A stretch of DNA of 64,000 bases, from positions 47,557 through 111,556 of the forward strand of contig JANTFT010000003.1 of the NCBI GenBank assembly GCA_024763275.1, given 5' to 3'. How positions within the stretch are numbered: the first letter of the stretch is position 1; each line of letters starts with the position of its first letter. The DNA is from Anaerolineales bacterium (lineage in GTDB: Bacteria; Chloroflexota; Anaerolineae; Anaerolineales; UBA11858). This document shows, one piece after another, positions 1-8,769 of this stretch. The notes below the pieces were generated by a model. That model was given only the letters and a program-made list of their open reading frames with translations. It did not search any database and was not told the origin of the DNA. Made by a program: the position numbers and the translations under genes.

Positions 1-2
1 TC

Positions 3-2861
3 CAGTCCCTATCCGGCACCCCGGCCAATCTGGCTGTTTACTGGACCCTGCTGGAGCCAGGAGACACGCTGATGGGGCTGGATCTGTATCAAGGTGGGCA
101 CCTCTCTCACGGTTCTGAATTCAATATCTCCGGTCAGCGCTATCAGGTGGTTTCCTACGGCGTTGATCCAGAAACCGAACGGCTGGATTACGACGCCATC
201 CGGGAGCTGGCCCTGGAGCACCGCCCCCGGATCATCGTGGCTGGGTACACTTCCTATCCCTGGGCGCCGGACTGGGCTGAATTCCGGGAGATTGCCGATG
301 CCTGCGGAGCGTACCTGATGGCTGATATCTCCCATGTGGCCGGCCTGGTTTCCGCGGGCGTTTACCCCAGCCCGCTGGGCATCGCCGATGTGGTGACCTT
401 TACCACCCATAAAACGCTCATGGGACCGCGCGGAGCGGTGGTGCTGACCACAGATGAGGAACTGGCTGGACAGATCGACCTGGCGATTTTCCCTGGTGAG
501 CAGGGGGGACCTCATGTCAATAAATTCGCGGCCATGGCCGTTGCTTTCCAGATTGCCCGGACAGATAAGTTCCGGAAGCTTCAGAAGCAGATCGTGGCCA
601 ATGCCCGGGCCCTGGCGGAGGGATTGACCAGCCGGGGATTGCGCCTGGCTTACGGTGGTACGGATACGCACCTGCTGCTGCTGGACCTGAAGTCCATTCC
701 TGCCCCGGCAGCTTTACCGACCGGACAGGAATACCCGATCTGGGGGGAGCCCGCCGTGCGGATCCTCGATCTGGCAGGCATGGTGACCAACAAGAACACC
801 ATCCCCGGTGATCTGGAAACCTCCCTGGCCACTGGCATCCGCCTGGGGACGCCCTGGCTGACCCAGCGCGGCCTGAAAGAGCAGGACATGGATGAGATTG
901 CCGGACTGATGACCCGGCTGCTTACCAACCTGAAGCCTTTTGCTTACCAGGGATTGGCAGGGGTGCTGCCACGTGCCAAGGTCGATGGGAAAGTGCTGGA
1001 AGAGGTTCGTGCTGGTGTGGCGGAGATCGCCGCCAGGGCGGGGATTGACTTCCAGATAGAGGGATATGGCTATCCCCATTATCAGGAGCTAAAGGATAAC
1101 GGGGGTGAGCGGCCATCCAGAATTAAGGTATCCGGCTTCAGAGCCCGACAGTTCCTGGACCAGCTGGTACCTGCCAACCTCTTGAAGTTGAAGACGGATG
1201 AAAAGATAACCAGCTACCTGCTGGATTCCACCGGCGAGCTGCTTGCGGAAGCTGTCATCAAGCGCTGCCAGATGGATGAAGCTGGAAGGGATTGTTTATT
1301 GATCAACTGCGCTGGAGATAGCATGGTCCGGGTGCTCTCCTGGCTGCGGGGTATCAGCGACGGCTATACCCTGTTTGACAGGAAAGACCTCTACCGCAAG
1401 GTGGAAGGTCCGGTGGTAGTGGAGCTTGTTCCTGCAGAAAAAGGCTACTTCATGCCGGATATCAGACCGGGCATCCCGGCAGCTGAGCTGTTCCAGGCCA
1501 ACCCGGGGCGTTTTGATCTTTCCAAGCCTTACTTTGTCGGTCAGGATGTCCTGGCCGATGTCGCGCCTGAAGCGGCCGCGGAACCCTGGGTTTGGGAAGA
1601 GCCGGAATCGGAACTCAAGAAAACAGAGCTGCACGGGGTTCATCAAGAAATGGGAGCCAAGCTGGTCCCCTTTGCAGGCTGGGAAATGCCTGTGCGCTAC
1701 AGCTCAGTGCTGGAAGAGCATCAGGCGGTCCGTACCGCGGCCGGCCTGTTTGACGTGGCCCATATGGGCGTTTTTGAGATCTCTGGCCCCAATGCCACTA
1801 CCTTTCTGGATATGGTTTTCTCCAATTATGTGGCCTGGCTGGATGACGGAGAATCACTTTATGGTTATTTCCTGGCCCCGGACGGCAGCGTGATCGATGA
1901 TGGGATCCTCTACCGCCTGCGGGATGATTATTATTACCTGGTCATCAATGCCTCCAACGAGAACAAGGACTGGGATTGGCTGAACGCCGTCAATGACGGC
2001 AGAGCCATCATCGACGCTGAACGTCCCTGGGTCCGGGTGGAATACCCCGCGATCCTCCGGAACTTGAAGGACCCCGGGTCGGGAAAGGACCAGAAGCGTG
2101 ACATCGCTCTCCAGGGACCTGCCTCGCTGGCCATCCTGCAGGCCCTCACCGACGACCCGGCTCTCAAGAAATCCCTGGCCCGGCTGCGGCGAACGGCCCT
2201 GCTGGACTGCCAGCTGGCGGGGATCCCCCTGGTAGTTGCCAGGACAGGTTACACAGGAGAGAATTGGGGCTTTGAGATCCTTGTCCACCCCGATCAGCTG
2301 GAGAAGCTTTGGAAGGCCATTCTGAAAGCTGGAGAGCCGCTGGGAGTGAAGCCGGCCGGTCTGGCCTGCCGGGATTCTACCCGCATCGAGGCTGGCCTGC
2401 CCCTTTATGGTCATGAGCTGGCTGGCCCGCTGGAGATCTCTCCGGTAGAAGCGGGCTTCCCTGGCTATGTCAAATACCACAAACCCTTTTTTGTCGGGCG
2501 GGATGCCCTGCTGGCGGAGGAGAAGGGCCGCCAGCGGGAGATTGTTCGCTTCCGCTGCAACCTCAAACACACCCGCCGGCCCAGCTCCCTGGACCCGGTG
2601 GTGGATGAACACGGAGCCCAGGTTGGGCAGGTGACCAGCTGTTCGCTGGATGCCAGCGGCTACCTGGTCGGCCTGGCGCTGGTGCACCGCCGCTGTGCCG
2701 GGGAGGGTACTGCATTGCGGATTTTCCCGATGCAGGGGAAATCCCTCCAGGAAGGATTACTGAGGGGGAGCAAGGTTATCCTGCCGGTTGAAGTGACCGT
2801 ACTGTCCAGATTCCCTGAAAAGGGCGGACAGCGGCCGCGCTGGACCCGCGGAGAAGATTAA
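3..2861 (+). CDS. Serine hydroxymethyltransferase-aminomethyltransferase (GcvT) fusion, 5' end outside window
   Basis: Frame is open from nt 3 (QSLSGTPANLAVYWTLLEPGDTLMGLDLYQGGHLSHG), with SHMT motifs incl. TTHKTLMGPRG; C-terminal part has GcvT motifs (ELHGVHQEMGAKLVPFAGWEMPVRY, GLFDVAHMG, ARTGYTGENWGFEI, CRDSTRIEAGLPLYGHEL). Confidence 0.93.
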   Translation, partial: QSLSGTPANLAVYWTLLEPGDTLMGLDLYQGGHLSHGSEFNISGQRYQVVSYGVDPETERLDYDAIRELALEHRPRIIVAGYTSYPWAPDWAEFREIADACGAYLMADISHVAGLVSAGVYPSPLGIADVVTFTTHKTLMGPRGAVVLTTDEELAGQIDLAIFPGEQGGPHVNKFAAMAVAFQIARTDKFRKLQKQIVANARALAEGLTSRGLRLAYGGTDTHLLLLDLKSIPAPAALPTGQEYPIWGEPAVRILDLAGMVTNKNTIPGDLETSLATGIRLGTPWLTQRGLKEQDMDEIAGLMTRLLTNLKPFAYQGLAGVLPRAKVDGKVLEEVRAGVAEIAARAGIDFQIEGYGYPHYQELKDNGGERPSRIKVSGFRARQFLDQLVPANLLKLKTDEKITSYLLDSTGELLAEAVIKRCQMDEAGRDCLLINCAGDSMVRVLSWLRGISDGYTLFDRKDLYRKVEGPVVVELVPAEKGYFMPDIRPGIPAAELFQANPGRFDLSKPYFVGQDVLADVAPEAAAEPWVWEEPESELKKTELHGVHQEMGAKLVPFAGWEMPVRYSSVLEEHQAVRTAAGLFDVAHMGVFEISGPNATTFLDMVFSNYVAWLDDGESLYGYFLAPDGSVIDDGILYRLRDDYYYLVINASNENKDWDWLNAVNDGRAIIDAERPWVRVEYPAILRNLKDPGSGKDQKRDIALQGPASLAILQALTDDPALKKSLARLRRTALLDCQLAGIPLVVARTGYTGENWGFEILVHPDQLEKLWKAILKAGEPLGVKPAGLACRDSTRIEAGLPLYGHELAGPLEISPVEAGFPGYVKYHKPFFVGRDALLAEEKGRQREIVRFRCNLKHTRRPSSLDPVVDEHGAQVGQVTSCSLDASGYLVGLALVHRRCAGEGTALRIFPMQGKSLQEGLLRGSKVILPVEVTVLSRFPEKGGQRPRWTRGED

Positions 2862-2890
2862 CGGATTATAATTTCCTTCCAAATCCATCA

Positions 2891-2936
2891 GCCGCGATAT
2901 CTTAGTATGGTAAGATAATCGCGGTTGTTTAATTTT
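2891..2936 (+). terminator. Probable rho-independent terminator after the SHMT-GcvT gene
   Basis: Inverted repeat CCGCGATATCTTA-GTATGG-TAAGATAATCGCGG followed by TTGTTTAATTTT. Confidence 0.7.
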
Positions 2937-2975
2937 CCAGCAGGCAGCTCCTGCCTCATAACTCGGGAGGATTTT

Positions 2976-3857
2976 ATGGATCCTATTATTTTTACAATCC
3001 CTGGCACCAATATTTCGCTGCATTGGTATGGGGTGATCATGGCCGTGGGCATCATTTTAGCCGGGTTGGTCGCTGAGTGGGGCGTCCGCCAGCGGGGGGA
3101 AAATGGTGATTATATCTGGGAATTGCTGATCTGGGCTGTGCCGTTTGGGATTGTCGGAGCGCGGCTCTGGTATGTGGCCAACGATATCCTCGGGGGAGGA
3201 AGGTATTATCTGGACAACCCGCTGCAGATTCTCAACCTACCCCAGGGAGGGCTGCATTTTTACGGAGCGGTGTTGTTTGGTGCCCTGGGCGGATTGATCT
3301 ACGTCAAAAAGAAACAGCTGGATTTCAGGATCTTCCTGGACGCCGCGGCGCCGGCCCTGCTGATTGGACAGGCTCTGGTAAGGCCGGCCAACTTCATCAA
3401 CCAGGAGCTTTACGGGCAGCCGACCACCCTTCCCTGGGGCATCCGCATTGAAGAAGCCCACCGCATCATGCCCTGGAAGAATATGTACCAGTTCCCCTAC
3501 GATACCACCCTCTTCCATCCCACTTTCGCCTACGAAATGCTCTGGAACTTCCTGGCTGCCGGGATTTTGCTCTGGATAGCCCTGGAATTCAAAAAGCGGG
3601 TTAAACCAGCCTCGATCTTTGCTGGTTGGCTGGTGCTGGAAGGTATCGGCAGGGAGATCATCGAGTTCTTCCGGCCAGATCAACCCCGCATCCCCGGTAC
3701 GGACATCAGCTATTCCCGGGTTGTGGCCGGGCTGATGGTCCTGGCAGGAATTATCTGGCTGCTGTATAAGTATGAGATCATCAAGATCCCCTTCCTGAAA
3801 CAGGGGCCGGATGAGTACCACCTGTCCCCCGGAGCTGAATCCGGGAAGGACGAATAG
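2976..3857 (+). CDS. lgt: Prolipoprotein diacylglyceryl transferase
   Basis: Polytopic membrane protein with Lgt motifs (SLHWYGVIMAVG, GGLHFYGAVLFG, ALVRPANFINQELYG); ATG at 2976 preceded by GGGAGG. Confidence 0.93.
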   Translation: MDPIIFTIPGTNISLHWYGVIMAVGIILAGLVAEWGVRQRGENGDYIWELLIWAVPFGIVGARLWYVANDILGGGRYYLDNPLQILNLPQGGLHFYGAVLFGALGGLIYVKKKQLDFRIFLDAAAPALLIGQALVRPANFINQELYGQPTTLPWGIRIEEAHRIMPWKNMYQFPYDTTLFHPTFAYEMLWNFLAAGILLWIALEFKKRVKPASIFAGWLVLEGIGREIIEFFRPDQPRIPGTDISYSRVVAGLMVLAGIIWLLYKYEIIKIPFLKQGPDEYHLSPGAESGKDE

Positions 3858-3870
3858 AATTTCATGAAAG

Positions 3871-3902
3871 CAAAGGAGCAGCCATCCGGCTGCTCCTTTT
3901 TG
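3871..3902. terminator. Rho-independent terminator between convergent genes
   Basis: AAAGGAGCAGCC-ATCC-GGCTGCTCCTTTTT. Confidence 0.85.
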
Positions 3903-3917
3903 TATAATATGCGGACT

Positions 3918-6557
3918 TTATTGTTTGGGGCAGATACAGTAGGGGCCTGCGGTTGCTGAACCTTCATGCCATTCTCCTCCTGCCAGAAGGCACTCTTCCT
4001 CCTTCAGGGTCGAGCTGCAGGTAAGAGGACGCGGTGTGGGGGTCGGTGTGAGAGTTGGCGTTGGGGGAGCGATCCGGGTGGGGATCAGCTCCGGGTCCGC
4101 GTCGAAGTCTGCCAGGGAGGCGGAGATCCAGCAGCGCATCTTGAGGATCAGATCCTCGATATACAGCCACAGCGGGAGATGGCGTTCGGAGCGGGCCAGG
4201 ATCTCGAATTCGGTGCCGGATTCGAAAGCTGTGGCCGTGTCATAGACTGTTCCCGGTCCCAACCGGCAGAAGGCATTCTTGTTGAGTTTCCCCTTGCTGT
4301 TTTCTGGTTCAGGGGTTGGCTCAGGCAGGAACTGGTAGTCCCACCCGAAATTGATGTCAGCGGCATCCTCAGCGCTTCCCAGAACGAGTTCGAACTCCGC
4401 CGGATCCGCATCCCGTACCGGATAGGTCCAATTGCCAGGGATGAGGATAGTGTCATTGGGGGCGGCCAGAGCGTCGACCGTCAGGCACCAGGTGCCAGCA
4501 TTAAGCCCGGGCAGGGTGTACTCCCCATTGGCGTCGGTCAGGACGATGCCGGAGACAGCCGGGGGAGAAGCCGGACAACTGCCGTAGTAAAGTTTCACCT
4601 GCACCCCGGCAATGCCTGGCTCGCCAGGATCATAGATCCCATCCGCTCCCAGACCTCCTCCCGGTAGATTGATGCAACCTGGAGGTGGAGATGAGGGGGG
4701 TGAACTGGGCACCGCGCAGAGATCATGCCAGACCAGGCCGCTGATCGAGGAGTCGCCCAGCGGGGAGAGCAGGTAGCGGAAATTGACGTCCTCCTGGGTT
4801 TCTCCCGCTGCGAGATTGACCTCAATATCGTCCGGGTAGAGAGTTTGCTGGAGGGGGGATGTTTCCAGACAGTAGTCGTCTGCAGGCAGATCAAGGATCT
4901 CGTAATAACCGCTGCCGTCCGATTCCGCCGTTTCCAGGATAGGCCCGGCAGGCGGGCAGCTGCCTTCATGGATATCCACCATAACCCCGGTCATGAAGCC
5001 GTCCTCGAGGTCGCGGATGTCATTACGGTTAGCGTCTATATAGGTCCAGCCGCTGATCGACCCACTGGAAGGGGTATTCTCAAAAGCCCCCCGGTCGCAT
5101 CCCAGGCCCTGGGGTCGGGAGGTGTAGTTCTGGTCGTTAGCGGTGCACAGGTCAGGCACGCCGCTGTCAATCGCCGGACTGCCGGTTCCCAGAGGGTAGC
5201 TGGGCGCCAGGCTGCCGTAAAATCCCAGCGGTTCCAGCAGGGGGTCAGTGGCGGAAAGATCATGGGGTCCGGACAGACCGCAGCTACCGTCGCTGGACAG
5301 GTTGTAATCCAGGGAATCTGGGGGGAGGCCGCCGCAGTTGCCACCTGGATTGTTCGCCAGGATCGAACTGCGGATTTTGATTTCAGTTCCGGCGTCGACC
5401 CGCAGTCCTTCAGGGTTGTTGCCGGCGATAGTGATGAAGCGTAGATCAAAGTTGCCGGTATTATAGATCCCGGCTCCGCCTACCCCACCCTGGGCAGTGT
5501 TGCCGCTGATGGTCACATTCTTGAGCAGCAGGCCGCCGGTAGGTACCGGGCCGTTGTTGTAGATTCCTCCGCCAACGGGACCGGTGGCAGTGTTGTCGGT
5601 GATCCCGCTTTCGTAAAAATGTACCAGGCCGTTGTTGTTGAACATACCACCACCTGACGCGGCAGTGTTCTGTGACAGCCAGCTGTTGGTGAACTGGGTA
5701 TAGGAATCCGTCCAGCTGTAGACAGCGCCCCCTCTATCGGTTGCCTGGTTGTTCTCAAAGACCAGGCCTTCCCCGATTAGATCTCCGTGGTTCCAGGCTG
5801 CGCCGCCGTCCAGCCCTGCCTGATTCATCTCAAAAGTGCTGTTGGTGATGGTCATCTCTGCGTCCACCCCATTCCAGAGCGCTCCCCCGGAGGATGTGGC
5901 CTCATTTCCGGTGAAAGAACTGTCCTCGATGATGGCGGTGGCGTTATCGAGATTGTAGATCGCTCCTCCATACCCGGCTGTGTTGGCCAGAAAGTGACCT
6001 CCTTGCAGGTTGAGGTTGCTGGTGTTGAAAATGCACCCACCCCGGGCATCCCCCATCCCTCCCGGGGGAATTGAAACGCTGTTGTAGTTGCATGTGAAAG
6101 AGATCAGAGTCAGGTCCCCCTCGTTGAGCAGGCCTCCTCCGATGATGGCATCGCCGTCAGCCAGCCAGATGCCCTCAAACTGGACATTGGCGCCGGAGTG
6201 GATGTGGAAAGCGCGCTCAATCCCGCCGTCAATCGAGGGTGCTCCGGTGCCGATGATCACCAGATCCTCAGTGATATCAAGATCCCCGGTCTCGCCCAGG
6301 TCTTCATTGTCCCCGTCAATTGTCAGAGTATATCCCCCGGCTGGCAGGTTGATGGTCTGAGCTCCGGGACAGGCGTTAGCGTTGAGGACCGCTTCTCGCA
6401 ATGAGCAGTCCCCTGCACTGCAAACCATGTCATTGGTATCATCCGTCTTGGTAACCGTGTAGGTTGGGGAGCAGTTGGGGGTAGGGGTGCAGGATGTGAT
6501 CAGCACCGCCAGACCGATGAAGACCAGCAGAGAGATCCACTTGGTGTGAGGTTTCAT
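3918..6557 (-). CDS. Secreted CSLREA / right-handed beta-helix protein with SdrD-B-like domains and SH3-like C-terminal region
   Basis: Lipobox-like signal (VLITSCTP), TKTDDTNDMVCSAGDCSLREAVLNAN, repeated parallel-helix segments (NNGLVHFYESGITDNTA...), ISGWTYIDANRNDIRD repeats, TPTLTPTPTP linker; start chosen at MKPHTKW after AAGGAGG. Confidence 0.85.
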   Translation of the reverse strand: MKPHTKWISLLVFIGLAVLITSCTPTPNCSPTYTVTKTDDTNDMVCSAGDCSLREAVLNANACPGAQTINLPAGGYTLTIDGDNEDLGETGDLDITEDLVIIGTGAPSIDGGIERAFHIHSGANVQFEGIWLADGDAIIGGGLLNEGDLTLISFTCNYNSVSIPPGGMGDARGGCIFNTSNLNLQGGHFLANTAGYGGAIYNLDNATAIIEDSSFTGNEATSSGGALWNGVDAEMTITNSTFEMNQAGLDGGAAWNHGDLIGEGLVFENNQATDRGGAVYSWTDSYTQFTNSWLSQNTAASGGGMFNNNGLVHFYESGITDNTATGPVGGGIYNNGPVPTGGLLLKNVTISGNTAQGGVGGAGIYNTGNFDLRFITIAGNNPEGLRVDAGTEIKIRSSILANNPGGNCGGLPPDSLDYNLSSDGSCGLSGPHDLSATDPLLEPLGFYGSLAPSYPLGTGSPAIDSGVPDLCTANDQNYTSRPQGLGCDRGAFENTPSSGSISGWTYIDANRNDIRDLEDGFMTGVMVDIHEGSCPPAGPILETAESDGSGYYEILDLPADDYCLETSPLQQTLYPDDIEVNLAAGETQEDVNFRYLLSPLGDSSISGLVWHDLCAVPSSPPSSPPPGCINLPGGGLGADGIYDPGEPGIAGVQVKLYYGSCPASPPAVSGIVLTDANGEYTLPGLNAGTWCLTVDALAAPNDTILIPGNWTYPVRDADPAEFELVLGSAEDAADINFGWDYQFLPEPTPEPENSKGKLNKNAFCRLGPGTVYDTATAFESGTEFEILARSERHLPLWLYIEDLILKMRCWISASLADFDADPELIPTRIAPPTPTLTPTPTPRPLTCSSTLKEEECLLAGGEWHEGSATAGPYCICPKQ

Positions 6558-6818
6558 CTTGGAGCCTCCTTTTTCGAGCACGATGCGCTAGAGAATACAT
6601 CGATCCAGAGAAACTTTATTAATTTATAAACGTATAGATAATGGGAATTGTTACACTGAGTTTATTCTACCAAAGTAAAGAGGTGATTGCCGGGATAAAA
6701 CGGATGGTCTCAGGGAATTAGCGGATTTGGTTCCCTGAGGTGTTTTAGAGTTTGGAAACTCATGTTAGGATTAACTTGATAATCGCAGTTATCAGGGCAT
6801 ATTCAGAGGAGAACAGTC

Positions 6819-7325
6819 ATGGACAAAAGAAAGCGTACATCGATCGCCGGCGGAGTGATTCTGATCCTGATCGGTGTCGTATTGTTTATCGCCCAGATCA
6901 GGCCGGATCTGCTGCCTGATTTCTGGCGGGAATTTTCCTGGCCCTGGGTCGTTGTTGGGGTAGGAATCTTCCTGTTTGCTCTGGGAGCTATCCTGGGAGA
7001 GCCGGGTTTAGCGGTCCCGGCGACTATCGTGGGCGGAATCGGCGGTATTCTGGCCTACCAGTATTACTATAATGATTTTCAGAGCTGGGCCTATCTGTGG
7101 ACTCTGATCCCGGGATTTGTGGGAATGGGGATCATTCTCATGAAATTGCTCGGAGGAGAGGGTTCCTTGAAGGAGGGCGCCAATCTGCTGCTGATCAGCT
7201 TCACAATGCTGGCTGTCTTTGGCTCGTTCTTTGGAGCCCTGGGGTTAGCGGGAAAGTACTGGCCGGTGCTGCTGATCCTGCTGGGCGTGACCCTGTTGAT
7301 CCGTACTTTTATCAAGAAGCGTTGA
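6819..7325 (+). CDS. Small multi-pass membrane protein (LiaI/DUF5668-like)
   Basis: Repeated hydrophobic GGVILILIGVVLF / WPVLLILLGVTLLIR segments; SD GGAG upstream. Confidence 0.6.
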   Translation: MDKRKRTSIAGGVILILIGVVLFIAQIRPDLLPDFWREFSWPWVVVGVGIFLFALGAILGEPGLAVPATIVGGIGGILAYQYYYNDFQSWAYLWTLIPGFVGMGIILMKLLGGEGSLKEGANLLLISFTMLAVFGSFFGALGLAGKYWPVLLILLGVTLLIRTFIKKR

Positions 7326-7359
7326 TAGCTGGACGAAAAGTCCGACGGGAGAGTGGCTG

Positions 7360-8166
7360 ATGCGTTCTGGTCGATTGTTCTGGGCTGTGATATTGATCGG
7401 GTTGGGGTTTCTGTTCCTGGCCAATAACCTGGGTTTTATCACTGTCAATGTCTGGGGGCTGTTCTGGCCGGTTTTCCTGGTCCTGCTGGGAATCTGGTTT
7501 CTGCTGGGCTCGACCGCCAAAACTGCGGTGCCTCCCCTGGAGGAAGATTCGGTTGAATTGGGTGAGGCGGAAAGCGCTTCGATCACCGTAAAGTATGGTG
7601 GGGGAAGATTGACTCTTAATGGCAGCGCCCAGCTGGGCCAACTGGTCTCAGGAAGATTCGCCAATGGTCTGGATGCCCATCTGGAGCGCGAGGGCAATCA
7701 CCTGAAGGCCGTCCTGCAGCCCCGGCACAGGTCCTTTGGGGACGTCATTTTCCCGGGCAGCTGGATTTCCGGCAGGGGTCTGGTCTGGGACTTTGGTCTG
7801 TCAAAGGAAATACCCCTGGCTCTGGTATTTGAGATTGGTGCTGCGGAAGTCGATCTGGATCTGAGTGAGCTGCAGGTCAGAGACCTGGTGATAAAAACCG
7901 GAGCCAGCTCCACCGCGATAAAGCTTCCGGATGGGGCAGGTGCGACCAGTGTTACGGTCGAAGCCGGAGCAGCTTCCCTGGACATCACCGTCCCGGAAGG
8001 CGTGGCAGCCCGGATTTCAGCGGATTCCGGCCTTTCCTCTGTGATTGTGGACCAGAACAGATTCCCAAAACAGGCCGGGGTCTACCAGTCTCCGGGTTAT
8101 GACAGCGCTGGGAATAAGGCCGATATCCGGATCGAGTCTGGAGTGGCAAAAGTCGAGATTCACTAG
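7360..8166 (+). CDS. LiaF-like / toastrack-family membrane-anchored protein
   Basis: N-terminal LFWAVILIGLGFLFLANNLG membrane segments, C-terminal beta-repeat DLVIKTGASSTAIKLPDGAGATSVTVEAGAASLDITVPEGVAARI. Confidence 0.7.
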   Translation: MRSGRLFWAVILIGLGFLFLANNLGFITVNVWGLFWPVFLVLLGIWFLLGSTAKTAVPPLEEDSVELGEAESASITVKYGGGRLTLNGSAQLGQLVSGRFANGLDAHLEREGNHLKAVLQPRHRSFGDVIFPGSWISGRGLVWDFGLSKEIPLALVFEIGAAEVDLDLSELQVRDLVIKTGASSTAIKLPDGAGATSVTVEAGAASLDITVPEGVAARISADSGLSSVIVDQNRFPKQAGVYQSPGYDSAGNKADIRIESGVAKVEIH

Positions 8167-8212
8167 GAGGTATTATGAGGGGGAATTGACCCAGCGCATA
8201 GGGAGGAAAATT

Positions 8213-8524
8213 ATGTTCACCAAAGGTCGTTATATCAATCTGACAGAGGGACCAGGGCCAGAAGCTGACGGCTCTGAAGTGAAGTTCAGCCTGGACTCTC
8301 AAGACGTGCAGCTTTCCCGAAAACCCATGGGCTGGATCTGGCCCCGTAAGGTGGTATTTCGCAGAGAAGGGGAAGAGTGTAGGAAGCACCTGATCGATTT
8401 CGGTCCCCTGCTGCAGGTCTTCCTTTCCGGGGTGAGCCTGCTGCTGGCAGCCCTGGAAGTGCTCAAGCGCTATCTCAGCCGGAGAGAGGATCTGAACGGA
8501 GGACAGTTTCAGGGATCCGTCTGA
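8213..8524 (+). CDS. Hypothetical protein, possibly translationally coupled to the LiaF-like genes
   Basis: ATG at 8213 after AGGGAGGAAAATT; ~103 aa ORF. Confidence 0.5.
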   Translation: MFTKGRYINLTEGPGPEADGSEVKFSLDSQDVQLSRKPMGWIWPRKVVFRREGEECRKHLIDFGPLLQVFLSGVSLLLAALEVLKRYLSRREDLNGGQFQGSV

Positions 8525-8570
8525 GATGGGAGGTCCAGCATCCTGGTTTGCAAAATGGGGAGAGCTGTTG

Positions 8571-8596
8571 AGAAGGGCCAGAAGGCCCTTCTTTAT
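8571..8596 (+). terminator. Rho-independent terminator
   Basis: AGAAGGGCC-AGA-AGGCCCTTCTTT. Confidence 0.7.
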
Positions 8597-8769
8597 TTAG
8601 CTGGGCTGGAATGATAATTGCACTTAACAGGCAGAAGGGTGGACCCTCTCGTGAGGGGACGAAATTTCATACACTTAGTTAACGCCAGCTTGTTATAATA
8701 ATGCCATGATTTTTAACGATAATTCTCAATATTATCGTCTGATTTCCAGGGATGAAGGATGGTGGATCC

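Noticed and set aside
1854-2687. 277-aa minus-strand ORF
   Set aside because: Antisense to the GcvT part of the fusion; no recognisable motifs
3966-4667. 233-aa plus-strand ORF
   Set aside because: Antisense to the CSLREA protein gene; no protein-like motif
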